Origin: JBAZWV01 sp041660225
GTDB lineage: Bacteria > Patescibacteriota > Patescibacteriia > 2-12-FULL-60-25
Direction: 5' to 3'
Assembly (NCBI GenBank): GCA_041660225.1
Contig: JBAZWV010000003.1
Coordinates: 1-64,000 of the forward strand
DNA length: 64,000 bases
This document shows, in pieces, positions 8,697 to 17,539 of the stretch; the stretch's first letter is position 1, and every line of letters begins with the position of its first letter. Below the pieces are notes generated by a model. It searched no databases. It worked only from the letters and a program-made list of their open reading frames with translations, and had not been told where the DNA came from. The translations under genes and the position numbers were made by a program.

Positions 8697-9885
8697 AATG
8701 TTTCATGTCGAGATTAACCGGACTCATATAACGGAGGCGTTCCACAATTCCTGGCATGACCGCGATGGCTTTTTCAATATCTTCTGCAGTCGTGTGCTTG
8801 CCGAGCGTGAAGCGCATTGAACCGTGCGCGCCTTCATACGACAATCCCGTCGCAAGAATCACGTGGGACGGATCAAGCGAGGTCGAAGCACAGGCCGAAC
8901 CCGTCGACGCGTAGATTCCTTCGGCATCGAGATAGAGCACGGCGGCTTCTCCTTCGATGTCGATGAACGAAATGTTCACGTTGTTCGGCAACCGCTCTGT
9001 GCGATGTCCGTTCAAACGCGTTTTCGGAATTGCGAGGAATCCTTCAATGAGACGATCACGCAATTTGATGAGACGCGCATTCTCCATTTCCTTTTCTTCT
9101 TGTGCGAGTGAGAGCGCCGTCGCGAGGCCAACGATCGCCGGAACGTTTTCCGTGCCCGAACGCAGGTTTCGTTCTTGCCCGCCGCCGATCACGAGCGCTT
9201 CGAGTTTCATCCCACGACGCAGATAGAGAATACCGACGCCTTTCGGGCCGTAGATTTTGGAACCGTTGATCGTCATCGCATCAACGTGCAACTTTTCAAC
9301 GTCGAGTTCACACGCACCAGCGGCCTGACACGCATCGGTGTGGAAATACGGAAGCGCCGTCGTGTGCTCTTTGCGCCACTTCAAAATCGCTTTGCCAATT
9401 TCCGCAATCGGCTGGATCGTTCCGATCTCATTGTTCGCATACATGATCGAAACAAGAACGGTGTCAGGACGAAGGGCTGTGATGAGCGCATCCGGATCAA
9501 CCATGCCGTCTTTGTCGACAGAAAGAATCGTGAGTTCGATCTCTCCTTTCTTTTGAAGACGAAGGAGCGGCTCAAGAACAGCCGGATGTTCGATCGCGGT
9601 TGTGATCACGTGCTTCCCCTTGTCGGCATACGCGCGCGGAATTCCGACGACCGCCATGTTGTCAGATTCGGTTCCGCCAGAAGTGAAGAGGATATCGTCC
9701 GGACGGGCGTTCAGGATTTTTCCGATTGTCCCACGCGCTTCCATCACAGCTTCCTTGGCACGAAGGCCGGGCGTGTGGAACGAAGACGGATTTGCCGAGA
9801 CATCCGAAAAGTACGGCATCATGGCCGCCAGCACGCGCGGATCGAGAGAGGTCGTCGCTGCGTTATCGAGATAAATGTCTTTCAT
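8689..9885 (-). CDS. iscS: Cysteine desulfurase
   Basis: PLP-dependent enzyme that removes sulfur from cysteine and passes it as persulfide to the scaffold. 398 residues, normal family length. Visible signatures are the N-terminal YLDNAATT, the EH and DACQAAG cofactor-pocket residues, the PLP lysine K210 in NGSKIYGPKG, the GGGQERNLRSGTEN motif and the catalytic cysteine C332 in STGSACAS. First gene of a three-gene Fe-S operon with iscU and the Nfu-like carrier. Transcribed from a consensus promoter overlapped by an inverted repeat that may be an operator. Confidence 0.97.
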   Translation of the reverse strand: MKDIYLDNAATTSLDPRVLAAMMPYFSDVSANPSSFHTPGLRAKEAVMEARGTIGKILNARPDDILFTSGGTESDNMAVVGIPRAYADKGKHVITTAIEHPAVLEPLLRLQKKGEIELTILSVDKDGMVDPDALITALRPDTVLVSIMYANNEIGTIQPIAEIGKAILKWRKEHTTALPYFHTDACQAAGACELDVEKLHVDAMTINGSKIYGPKGVGILYLRRGMKLEALVIGGGQERNLRSGTENVPAIVGLATALSLAQEEKEMENARLIKLRDRLIEGFLAIPKTRLNGHRTERLPNNVNISFIDIEGEAAVLYLDAEGIYASTGSACASTSLDPSHVILATGLSYEGAHGSMRFTLGKHTTAEDIEKAIAVMPGIVERLRYMSPVNLDMKHFA

Positions 9886-9888
9886 GCA

Positions 9889-9937
9889 ATTCCTAGTTAC
9901 TGGCTAGGAATATAGGTGAAAGAACTCGATTTGTCAA
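9889..9937 (-). promoter_or_regulatory. Promoter and candidate operator of the Fe-S operon
   Basis: Minus strand: TTGACA (plus 9932-9937), 17-nt spacer, TATATT (plus 9909-9914). A perfect 8-bp inverted repeat, ATTCCTAG (9889-9896) and CTAGGAAT (9904-9911) with a 7-nt spacer, covers the 3' part of the -10 box and the start site. One arm lies upstream of the expected start (about 9902), so it would act as a DNA operator and not an RNA hairpin. The inner arm also carries the AGGA ribosome-binding element. Confidence 0.7.
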
Positions 9938-9948
9938 TGGATTGAGAG

Positions 9949-12069
9949 CTATTTCAGCTTTCTCGCAATTCGGAGCGAGTTGGACAATACCGAAACACTC
10001 GACATCGCCATGGCGAATGAGGCGATGATGGGGTTTAGGAGACCGACGGCGGCTAATGGAATGCCGATAAAATTGTAGATGAAGGCCCAGAAGAGATTCT
10101 GACGGATTCCGCGGAAGGTTGTCTGCGCGAGGCGTACGGCTTCTGCGGCTTTTGTGGGCGAGCCGCCCATGATCACGATTTGTCCCGTTGCGATGGCGAC
10201 GTCCGTTCCTGTTCCGACGGCGATACCGAGGTCGGACTGGGCGAGCGCGGGGGCGTCGTTCAATCCGTCGCCGACGAATGCGACGTTCTTTCCTTCTTTT
10301 TGTAGTTTTTTCACTTCATCCGCTTTTTGCGTCGGCGAAACTCCGGCGAGCACACGCGTGATCCCAATCTCGTTCGCAACCGCGTCGGCTGTTGCCTGGT
10401 GATCACCCGTGAGAAGCACGGATGCGATCCCCATTGCTTCGAGATCCGCGATCGCTTTTTTCGCGTCTGACTTGATCCGATCCTGCGCGGCGATGAATCC
10501 GAGGAGTACGCCGTCGTACGTCACGGCGACAACGGTCTTCGCTTCTGAACGAAGGTGTTTCACCTGCTCTTCGTTCGTTGCATCTGTTTTTCCAAGCGAA
10601 GCGACTTTTCCTTCAATCATTCCGCGCACTCCCTGACCAGGGATGACTTCAAATTTCTCCACGGTTTTTATGGCGATCTTTTTCGCATCCGCATCTTTCA
10701 GAATCGCCTGCGCAAGCGGATGCTCGGACGACGCTTCGAGCGATGCCGCGATTTCGAGAAGGCGCGTCGCGTCACCACTCGTCGCAATGACGTCCGTCAC
10801 GCTCGGCTTTCCTTCGGTGAGCGTTCCTGTCTTATCGAACACGACGACGGAGATGTGTCGCGCAGCTTCGAGCGCGGAACCATCTTTCACGAGAATCCCC
10901 CGCTTCGCTCCCGCACCGGTTCCAACCATGATTGCGGCGGGTGTTGCGAGTCCCATCGCGCATGGACACGCGACGATGAGAACGGCGACGGCGTGCTGGA
11001 TCGCAACGCCGAGAGAGACATCAAAAAACAAAATCCAGATGACAAACGTTAGGACGGCCGTCGCGATCACAGCAGGGACGAAAACACCGGAGATGCGATC
11101 GACGAGTTTTTCGACCGGTGATTTTGTCGAAAGCGCGTGCTCGACCGTCGAGACGATGGCATCGAGCGCCGACTTCCCCGGTTCGACCGTCACCTTCATC
11201 AGGAATGTCCCCGTTCCGTTTACCGTTGCGCCAAAAATCGAATCGCCAACGTGTTTTTCAACGGGAATCGGTTCACCGGTCAACATGGATTCATCCACGC
11301 TCGACGCTCCTTCCGTGATTTCTCCGTCCGTCGGAATGCGTTCGCCTGCTTTCACGCGACACACATCGCCTGGCTGGAGCATCTTCGGATCCACGTCTTC
11401 CGTTGTTCCATCCGCTTTCACCCGATGCGCGAGTTTTGCGTGGAGCCCGAGGAGCGCTTGAATTGCTTCCCCCGCGCGCTGGCGTTGACGAGCTTCGAGA
11501 TATTTTCCGAGCAACAGAAACACGATAATGATTCCCGCGACTTCGAAGTAGACGTCGCCGCCATAGAAAAACGCGTACGTGCTCCAGAGAAGTGCGGCGC
11601 CGGTTCCGACCGTTACAAGCGTGTCCATGTTTGCGCGACGATGTTTGATTTCGTTCAACGTGCCGCGATGAAATGCGCGTCCAAGCCATGCGACAAGGAT
11701 CCATGCGGCAAACAGATCGACGATTTGAAGAATTCGTCCCGGCATCATGAACATCGATAGAACGAGCGGGAGCACAAGGACGAATGCCGCGATCAATTCT
11801 GTCTTGCTCGCGTAGGTCCCGTGACTCATGTGACTTCCTTCGTGCGCGCCGTGATCCATTTCCATCATCGGCTCATATCCGTTCTCTTTGATCGCGTGTG
11901 CCAGATGTTCAGGCGCTGTTTTATTTTCATCGTATGCGACCGTCGCACGCTCCATCGCGTAATTTACGTTCGCAGTTTCGACACCTTGAACCTTCTTGAG
12001 CGCGGCTTCGGTCGTTACGGCACAGGATGCGCAGTGCATCCCTTTGATTGGTATGATAATTTTTTTCAT
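9949..12069 (-). CDS. copA: Copper-translocating P1B-type ATPase
   Basis: Inner-membrane pump that exports monovalent copper. 706 residues: an N-terminal metal-binding HMA domain (GMHCASC, ~1-70), a Met/His-rich linker (MEMDHGAHEGSHMSHG), eight expected membrane segments, actuator TGEP, the CPC metal motif (VACPCAMGLATPA), phosphorylation loop DKTGTLTEG, the SSEHPLA motif of the N-domain and GDGLNDAPAL. The last membrane helices contain YN and MxxSS residues typical of Cu(I) P1B-1 pumps. Its start is 10 nt after the stop of the HMA-SafE-cupredoxin fusion gene, so the two form one copper operon. Confidence 0.95.
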   Translation of the reverse strand: MKKIIIPIKGMHCASCAVTTEAALKKVQGVETANVNYAMERATVAYDENKTAPEHLAHAIKENGYEPMMEMDHGAHEGSHMSHGTYASKTELIAAFVLVLPLVLSMFMMPGRILQIVDLFAAWILVAWLGRAFHRGTLNEIKHRRANMDTLVTVGTGAALLWSTYAFFYGGDVYFEVAGIIIVFLLLGKYLEARQRQRAGEAIQALLGLHAKLAHRVKADGTTEDVDPKMLQPGDVCRVKAGERIPTDGEITEGASSVDESMLTGEPIPVEKHVGDSIFGATVNGTGTFLMKVTVEPGKSALDAIVSTVEHALSTKSPVEKLVDRISGVFVPAVIATAVLTFVIWILFFDVSLGVAIQHAVAVLIVACPCAMGLATPAAIMVGTGAGAKRGILVKDGSALEAARHISVVVFDKTGTLTEGKPSVTDVIATSGDATRLLEIAASLEASSEHPLAQAILKDADAKKIAIKTVEKFEVIPGQGVRGMIEGKVASLGKTDATNEEQVKHLRSEAKTVVAVTYDGVLLGFIAAQDRIKSDAKKAIADLEAMGIASVLLTGDHQATADAVANEIGITRVLAGVSPTQKADEVKKLQKEGKNVAFVGDGLNDAPALAQSDLGIAVGTGTDVAIATGQIVIMGGSPTKAAEAVRLAQTTFRGIRQNLFWAFIYNFIGIPLAAVGLLNPIIASFAMAMSSVSVLSNSLRIARKLK

Positions 12070-12079
12070 CGTCGTGTTG

Positions 12080-13432
12080 TTAGTCGGTGACCGTGAATGA
12101 ACCGCGAATCATGCCCATCGAACAGGAAAATGGAAGCGTTCCTTTTTCTTTCGGAGTGAATTGGATGACGTTCAATCCTGTTGTGAGACTCTTCTTGATT
12201 CCAAGTTTCGGGACCACGATCGAGTTCGCGCAGCCGTAGACTTCCTTTCCATCAATTTCCCAGCGCACGGGCACGCCTTTTTTCACGACGAGATTCTTCG
12301 GATCATATGTGCCGTATGCGACGGTCATGCGCACGACCTGCTCTTCCGCGTTCGCCACCGGAATCGCGCCGATGCTCTTTGAAAAAAGACTTGATGCAAG
12401 CGACGTGAATGTGACCGGAGAACCGAGAACCGTGAGACCGCCGTCCATCTGACCAAATGCGAAGAACGTGAGCATCGCGCCCGCAGCAAGACGAAAACTC
12501 CGGTGCTTCAGCGTCGCCGTAGAACCGAAGAAGCTCACACCGAGAAGAACGGGCAACGTGCCGAGTGCAAAGACTCCCATATAGAGAAGACCGCGCGCTG
12601 GTGATCCGGACGCGAGCGCGAGTGCCTGCGCCGTCTGCGTGAATCCGCACGGCAGAATGAACGTCACGGCTCCGACGAGGAACGGCGCGACCGGTGATGA
12701 AGAAGCGGACACCCTATCTGCAAGAATATTCAGCTTTGAAGGAAGACGAATGCCGAATCGAGCGAGCGACGGAGACAGATCGAGCAAATTCAATCCGGCG
12801 AGGAGAAATCCGACGCCCAACACGAGCGCCAAAACGCCGTACCATGCACCTGAACCTTCCGGGAGCGCTCCTCCGATTGCGCCAAGAATAGCTCCTCCGA
12901 TCACGAATGCGATCAAACGGCCCGCGTGCACCATCATCGTTTTCTTCTTCGACGGATTGCGGGACGTATAGGCGAGAAGGAACCCCCCGGTCGAGGCAAG
13001 ACATGTCGAAACCGATGCAACGAGACCGAGCGCGAACATTGCGCCGAGCGACGCGCCCGCATTCACCGACGGAACAATTTTGCGAAGCGGCCCCAAAACG
13101 ATTAAGACGAGCGTCATAAGCAGCAACGCAAGCACGGCGCGCTTCAGCCGCGTACTGAACCGATCTTTCTTCACGCTCACTTCACACATGACGGGACGCG
13201 TGCCCTTCGCGTACAAGACGTACCCATGGGACTTCAATGACCCATTCAGTAACGCGAGATCCGGATCCGTCGCATCATCTACCAATCGGATCGCCGCGCG
13301 TTCCTGTGTGAGGGAAACTTCTACGTCTTGCACGTTCGGAATTTCCCGAAGTGCGTTACCGATCAACCGTTCGCAGGATGCGCATGTCATCCCTTCGACG
13401 TCGTAGATCAAGACACGAGACATATCTTTCAT
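12080..13432 (-). CDS. HMA - SafE/DsbD-like membrane - cupredoxin fusion protein
   Basis: 450 residues with three parts. An N-terminal HMA domain carries the copper motif GMTCASC (~5-70). About six membrane segments (~85-330) are of the sulfite-exporter/SafE or DsbD type, with ASVSTCLASTGG and the paired FILPCGFTQ cysteine motif. A C-terminal cupredoxin-like domain (~350-450) has candidate ligands in GCANSIV and FSCSMGM. The family is often found with CopA/CcoI and is thought to move copper or reducing power across the membrane. I start at the ATG 13430-13432 because GGGAG lies 5 nt before it. Divergent from the lipoprotein at 13494. Confidence 0.85.
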   Translation of the reverse strand: MKDMSRVLIYDVEGMTCASCERLIGNALREIPNVQDVEVSLTQERAAIRLVDDATDPDLALLNGSLKSHGYVLYAKGTRPVMCEVSVKKDRFSTRLKRAVLALLLMTLVLIVLGPLRKIVPSVNAGASLGAMFALGLVASVSTCLASTGGFLLAYTSRNPSKKKTMMVHAGRLIAFVIGGAILGAIGGALPEGSGAWYGVLALVLGVGFLLAGLNLLDLSPSLARFGIRLPSKLNILADRVSASSSPVAPFLVGAVTFILPCGFTQTAQALALASGSPARGLLYMGVFALGTLPVLLGVSFFGSTATLKHRSFRLAAGAMLTFFAFGQMDGGLTVLGSPVTFTSLASSLFSKSIGAIPVANAEEQVVRMTVAYGTYDPKNLVVKKGVPVRWEIDGKEVYGCANSIVVPKLGIKKSLTTGLNVIQFTPKEKGTLPFSCSMGMIRGSFTVTD

Positions 13433-13493
13433 ATTGCTCCCGTTCCCCACCTCCGTCAATCAGAATATACGCCGCATGATACACTTTACGCAT

Positions 13494-14597
13494 ATGCGGA
13501 TGATCGTTCCGGTTCTTCTCTTGTCTGCGCTCTTTGGAGCCGGATGCGCGCCTGTGACATCGCCTGAAATTGCGCAACCGATCGGGGAAGCATTTCCGAG
13601 CCGTCCGGTTGGGCAAGTCGGTGGATTTGGCACGATCCCAGGAGTCCCGACGCCGAAACTCAAAAGTGGCGTTCGCGGTAGTGTTCGTCTCAAAGCGGAA
13701 TTTCCCAACGTCCCATCAAAAGTGACAGTTTTGAAAGTGAATGACGGACGACCGGATGAGACACTGCTTCGCAATGCATCAAATGCACTCTCGATTCCGA
13801 CGGGCGTGATCGGCGAACGGGCAACGGGACGCGATTTGGTCCTGACGTGGAAAGATGAAGCGGGTCTCGCGTGGACGGCATCGGCGAACGGACGGCGTGT
13901 TGAGTTTATGGATGAAGCGCAACCTGTAACCGCGCTCACCGTGTCTGCCATTCCGGCAACGGAAGAAATTGTTCGGACCGCGCAGGAGTTTTTACAAAGT
14001 CATGGCATCAAAACGACGCGTTTTAGCAATGCCTACGTCGATCCGGATTGGTTGGCCTGGTGGGAAGCGCAAAAAACACAGGGACGTTGCATGGATGCAC
14101 GTTCGATTCAGGCCGTGCGCGCGCTCTCCGCTTCGATGACATGGGAAGATACAACCTTTCCTCCGCTTCCCACGAGCGGCTGTGTAAGTCCGGAGTTTCC
14201 GTCACGTATTGCGGTGAAGTTTAATGCAACGCAGGACGGCCAAGGTATTTTTATGGATAACGGCCAACCGGTTCTCGGTGCAACGATCTTAGTTGATGCG
14301 GCGCGACGCGCTGGCGTCTCCGGATTCTTTACACTCGGTGCTGATCCGCTTCGTTCGGATTATCCGGGTCTCACAGCGGAAGAAGCACAGGCTCGTTTGG
14401 TTCGCGGCGGCCAGGGTGGCACACCGAATGGTGACGTCACGATCGAAGCGATCCGCTTTGAATGGTATTTCATTCAGGATGGAAACACCCCGCCGACGCG
14501 CTACCTCTACCCCGCCGTCGTGGGTGAAGGCACGATCGAATACGCGAACAACACCACCGGCCCGTATCGCATCGTCGTTCCTCTTTTGAAACAATGA
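13494..14597 (+). CDS. Orphan lipoprotein
   Basis: 367 residues. The signal peptide ends in a clear lipobox (ALFGAGC, cysteine about residue 18), so the protein should be anchored to the outer face of the membrane. The mature part is mostly beta-rich and uncharged and I recognise no family. Starting at the ATG at 13494 puts the signal peptide at normal length; an ATG at 13476 would add six residues. The stop codon overlaps the start of the next gene by 4 nt (ATGA), so the two are translationally coupled and probably work together. Divergently transcribed from the copper operon. Confidence 0.8.
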   Translation: MRMIVPVLLLSALFGAGCAPVTSPEIAQPIGEAFPSRPVGQVGGFGTIPGVPTPKLKSGVRGSVRLKAEFPNVPSKVTVLKVNDGRPDETLLRNASNALSIPTGVIGERATGRDLVLTWKDEAGLAWTASANGRRVEFMDEAQPVTALTVSAIPATEEIVRTAQEFLQSHGIKTTRFSNAYVDPDWLAWWEAQKTQGRCMDARSIQAVRALSASMTWEDTTFPPLPTSGCVSPEFPSRIAVKFNATQDGQGIFMDNGQPVLGATILVDAARRAGVSGFFTLGADPLRSDYPGLTAEEAQARLVRGGQGGTPNGDVTIEAIRFEWYFIQDGNTPPTRYLYPAVVGEGTIEYANNTTGPYRIVVPLLKQ

Positions 14598-16153
14598 GCC
14601 GCTTCGCGTGGTCGGTCGCCATCGGACTTGCGACGACCCTCATCGCACTCGCTCTTTTCACCGCGCATTCCGCTCCTGCTGGGTTTTTGTGGCTCGGTGA
14701 TGGCATGCACAACCCGAGTGATGTCGCCGTGTATCTTTCATATTTACAACAAGGCGCGGACGGACACATTTTTCTTCGCGATCTCTTTGCCGTTGAACCG
14801 CATCGCCTTCGTTTTGACCCAATCTGGTCCGGTCTTGGGCTTGTCGCACGAACAGGAATTGATCCGATTGTGATCCACGAAGCCGGGCGTGCATTTTTTT
14901 CCATCCTCCTCGTTGTCGCGCTCTGGTTTGCGGCGAAGAGCGTGACAAAATCCGAACGTGACGCGAATCTCGCACTTCTTCTTTCCATCTTTGGTATCGC
15001 AACCGGTTGGATCTACTCGATTTGGCTTGGGTCACAAGGTCTTTGGACACCGACGACGTATGCCGCGCCCGATATCGTGACGGAATTTGCTGTCGGACCG
15101 ATTCTCTTTGGTGGCGCGCACGTTATTTTGTCACTCGCGCTCCTCGTGACGGCAATCCGCTGGCTCTGGAACGGGATTCAAACGAACAATCTTCGTCTCT
15201 CGATCCGTGGCGCACTCGTTGGAGCTGTCTTACTCGCCTTTCACCCCTACTTCGCTGCGCTCCTCGCGATAATTGGTCTCCTCGCGTGGGTCACGTCGAC
15301 GAAAAGGCGCGATGCGTTCCGTTCCCTCGTCGTATCCGGACTCATTCTCGTCCCGCCCGTCGCCTATTATGTGTGGCTCCTTCTCGATCCGGTGTTCGGC
15401 GATCATCATCTGACCGCAAATCTCCTTCCACTTGCGCCACTCCCCGTGTGGCTGATCACACTTGCCCCGTTCATCGTCGCTCTCGGATGGATGTGGCACA
15501 AAAAACTCCTTCCGAAACGTCTTGATTGGACAAGCGCGTGGATTCTTTCGACGATTCTACTCCTCATCATTCTCCCCGTGCCATGGAAACGGAAACTGAC
15601 GGAAGGTCTCGCTGTCCCGCTCGTCTTTTTGACGCTCCCCGCCTGGCTTGCGGTTCGTGATTGGGTCTCGAAGCAACAACCGAAGTGGATGAGTCGTCTT
15701 CTTGCGACGCTACTCATCCTCGCCGCGGGATTCGGACCGCTTCATCTCGTCATTTCGCACGCGAGTTGGATCTATCGCACGGATCAACGCGGATATTTTT
15801 ATCAACCGAGTGGATTATTTGAGGCAGCTTCTTTCTTGAAACGCGAAACGGACACGGAAGCGGTTCTTCTATCCGACGATCGATGGATCAACGTCTGGCT
15901 TCCGGCGCTCACGGGTCGTCGCGTGTGGATCGGACATGATCATGAGACGCCGGACTTCGAACGAAAGCGCGAGCTCTACCACGAACTGCTTGCGACAACC
16001 GACCCTGCACGCCTTCGCGCTCTTCTCGACGAGATGCGCACGACGCATATTGTCATCACAACCGATGCAGGACAGAACCTCGAAGCTCTTCTCGATTCCA
16101 CATGGACGAAGGTGTTCTCGAGCGGTACGGTACGCGTCTGGAAGATTCAATAA
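14594..16153 (+). CDS. Polytopic membrane protein, possibly GT-C glycosyltransferase-like
   Basis: 519 residues with roughly ten to twelve hydrophobic segments and a ~120-residue soluble C-terminus. After the first membrane helix an extracytoplasmic loop reads LGDGMHNPSDVAVYLSYLQQG; acidic residues in this place are typical of GT-C fold transferases that use lipid-linked sugars, but no family signature is firm. It begins inside the stop codon of the upstream lipoprotein gene (4-nt overlap) and is followed 9 nt later by a host-attachment-family protein, so all three probably form an operon. A glycosylation or envelope role is inference. Confidence 0.65.
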   Translation: MSRFAWSVAIGLATTLIALALFTAHSAPAGFLWLGDGMHNPSDVAVYLSYLQQGADGHIFLRDLFAVEPHRLRFDPIWSGLGLVARTGIDPIVIHEAGRAFFSILLVVALWFAAKSVTKSERDANLALLLSIFGIATGWIYSIWLGSQGLWTPTTYAAPDIVTEFAVGPILFGGAHVILSLALLVTAIRWLWNGIQTNNLRLSIRGALVGAVLLAFHPYFAALLAIIGLLAWVTSTKRRDAFRSLVVSGLILVPPVAYYVWLLLDPVFGDHHLTANLLPLAPLPVWLITLAPFIVALGWMWHKKLLPKRLDWTSAWILSTILLLIILPVPWKRKLTEGLAVPLVFLTLPAWLAVRDWVSKQQPKWMSRLLATLLILAAGFGPLHLVISHASWIYRTDQRGYFYQPSGLFEAASFLKRETDTEAVLLSDDRWINVWLPALTGRRVWIGHDHETPDFERKRELYHELLATTDPARLRALLDEMRTTHIVITTDAGQNLEALLDSTWTKVFSSGTVRVWKIQ

Positions 16154-16162
16154 CGACCTCCT

Positions 16163-16600
16163 ATGCAACTCCCACAAGATCTCCAAGCCCACTTCCCACA
16201 TCCGACGCTTCTCATCACTGCGGATCACATGACCGCGAAGCTCTATCTCGCAGGCGGCGACTCCATCGAGGAACTCGACGGCATCACGGAACCCCGCGAC
16301 ATCCCGACGGACACGCATGATTCGACCTCATCAGGCGATGGCATCCGCACCTCCAACCCCAACGCCGATAACAACGACGAGCCACGCATCAAACATCTCA
16401 TCAAACGCATCGCGGAACGGATGGAAAAACTCGTGAAGGAACATAACGTTGGCAACATCCATCTCGTGATGCCGGCCGACATGCTGCATCCAGTGAAAGA
16501 TCATCTTTCTCAAGACACAATAAAGCTCGTCCGCAGCGAAACACCCGGGATGCTGATGAAAGAAGATATTCTGGACGTGATACGACGAATTTTCGCCTAA
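16163..16600 (+). CDS. Host-attachment / eRF1-like (baeRF) family protein
   Basis: 145 residues. The C-terminal half (HLIKRIAERMEKL, then HNVGNIHLVMPADMLHPVKDHL and a final helix) resembles the bacterial eRF1-like family first named for required-for-attachment-to-host proteins. The N-terminal half begins with a short beta hairpin (TLLITADHMTAKLYLA) followed by an Asp/Ser/Asn-rich disordered loop. The molecular role of the family is unsettled; a ribosome-related function has been proposed from the fold. Third gene of the operon that starts at 13494, followed by a bidirectional terminator. Confidence 0.7.
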   Translation: MQLPQDLQAHFPHPTLLITADHMTAKLYLAGGDSIEELDGITEPRDIPTDTHDSTSSGDGIRTSNPNADNNDEPRIKHLIKRIAERMEKLVKEHNVGNIHLVMPADMLHPVKDHLSQDTIKLVRSETPGMLMKEDILDVIRRIFA

Positions 16601-16602
16601 AC

Positions 16603-16638
16603 AAAAAACACCCCGACATTTCGTCAGGGTGTTTTTTT
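16603..16638. terminator. Bidirectional terminator
   Basis: ACACCC ... GGGTGT stem with an inner GAC/GTC extension, A run on the left and T run on the right. Serves the converging 16163 gene and the MEMO/A2M operon. Confidence 0.88.
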
Positions 16639-17539
16639 ATTTCGTCCAGATCCCCGTGATGTAACTCGTCGTGTAGAGCTTATCTCCCCCATAGCGCGAC
16701 GAAATCGAGTGGTCGAGCTTCTGAAATGTCGGTTTCACATTCATCTTCTCTAGAAGACGGAACAACGTGACGAACGACGGTCCATTATCGGTAAAATCAT
16801 CGTTCGCTTTTCCGATCGCATCGGCGTCGAAACGACGGAGCCAGTCTTCCGTTGAGACATCATTCTTCAGTGCGACGTCTTCGCGGAGATAGTGACTCAT
16901 GTCGGCGGAGATCACGACGAACGTGTGCTCATCGATGAGCGATCGAAGCGTTTCGCCGAACTCACTGGCGCGTTCACGACCGATATCGACGCGGATCGTG
17001 ATGGGAACGATGACGACACTATCGAATTCGCGCGCGAGGAACGGTACAAGAGCTGCCACGCCGTGTTCGTGCACAAAAAGGTCGCGTGATCCACGCCCTG
17101 CTCCGGCTTCAGCCAGGGCGCTCACAGCCTCTTGATCAACACGAACAAGTTTTCCTTGCGTTGTGTAATCAAACGAACCGACGGAGATCGCGTCTGTGCC
17201 GCGTTTATAGTGATCGGGAGATAGAATAATGATGCGACGGATGTCCGGACGGCTCTTCGAGAGCGTTCGGAAGAATCCGGTGAGGAGATCGGACGCGAGC
17301 GCATGATGATTCACGACTCCGGCGACAGGCGAGCCATCGATCTTCGTCGATGTCGTTGAAAAAGAAGCGTGGAAACGCGCGATGTCGAGAAATGCGTCGG
17401 CGTTGATAGGAGATTCAGGACGATCGACCGCGGTTTTCGTCGAGGTCAGGTCCGTTGAAACGGTTTTCTGACACCCTGATCCCAAAGCGGCGGCCATGAT
17501 GGCCGCCGCTGCGAGGATTGTGAGAGAGATTCTCGTCAT
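16637..17539 (-). CDS. MEMO-like (AmmeMemoRadiSam protein B) lipoprotein
   Basis: 300 residues. A signal peptide with lipobox (ALGSGC) precedes a MEMO1/AMMECR-partner-B-like domain. The metal-ligand histidine motifs of that family are visible: NHHALASDL, LSPDHY, HEHGV and SADMSHY. The cysteine ligand expected late in the domain is not obvious (the region reads TDNGPSF). Most MEMO proteins are cytoplasmic, so a lipid-anchored form is notable. Last gene of the sigma-A2M operon; its ATG overlaps the A2M stop by 4 nt. Role unknown; a link to envelope surveillance is inferred from context. Confidence 0.82.
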   Translation of the reverse strand: MTRISLTILAAAAIMAAALGSGCQKTVSTDLTSTKTAVDRPESPINADAFLDIARFHASFSTTSTKIDGSPVAGVVNHHALASDLLTGFFRTLSKSRPDIRRIIILSPDHYKRGTDAISVGSFDYTTQGKLVRVDQEAVSALAEAGAGRGSRDLFVHEHGVAALVPFLAREFDSVVIVPITIRVDIGRERASEFGETLRSLIDEHTFVVISADMSHYLREDVALKNDVSTEDWLRRFDADAIGKANDDFTDNGPSFVTLFRLLEKMNVKPTFQKLDHSISSRYGGDKLYTTSYITGIWTK

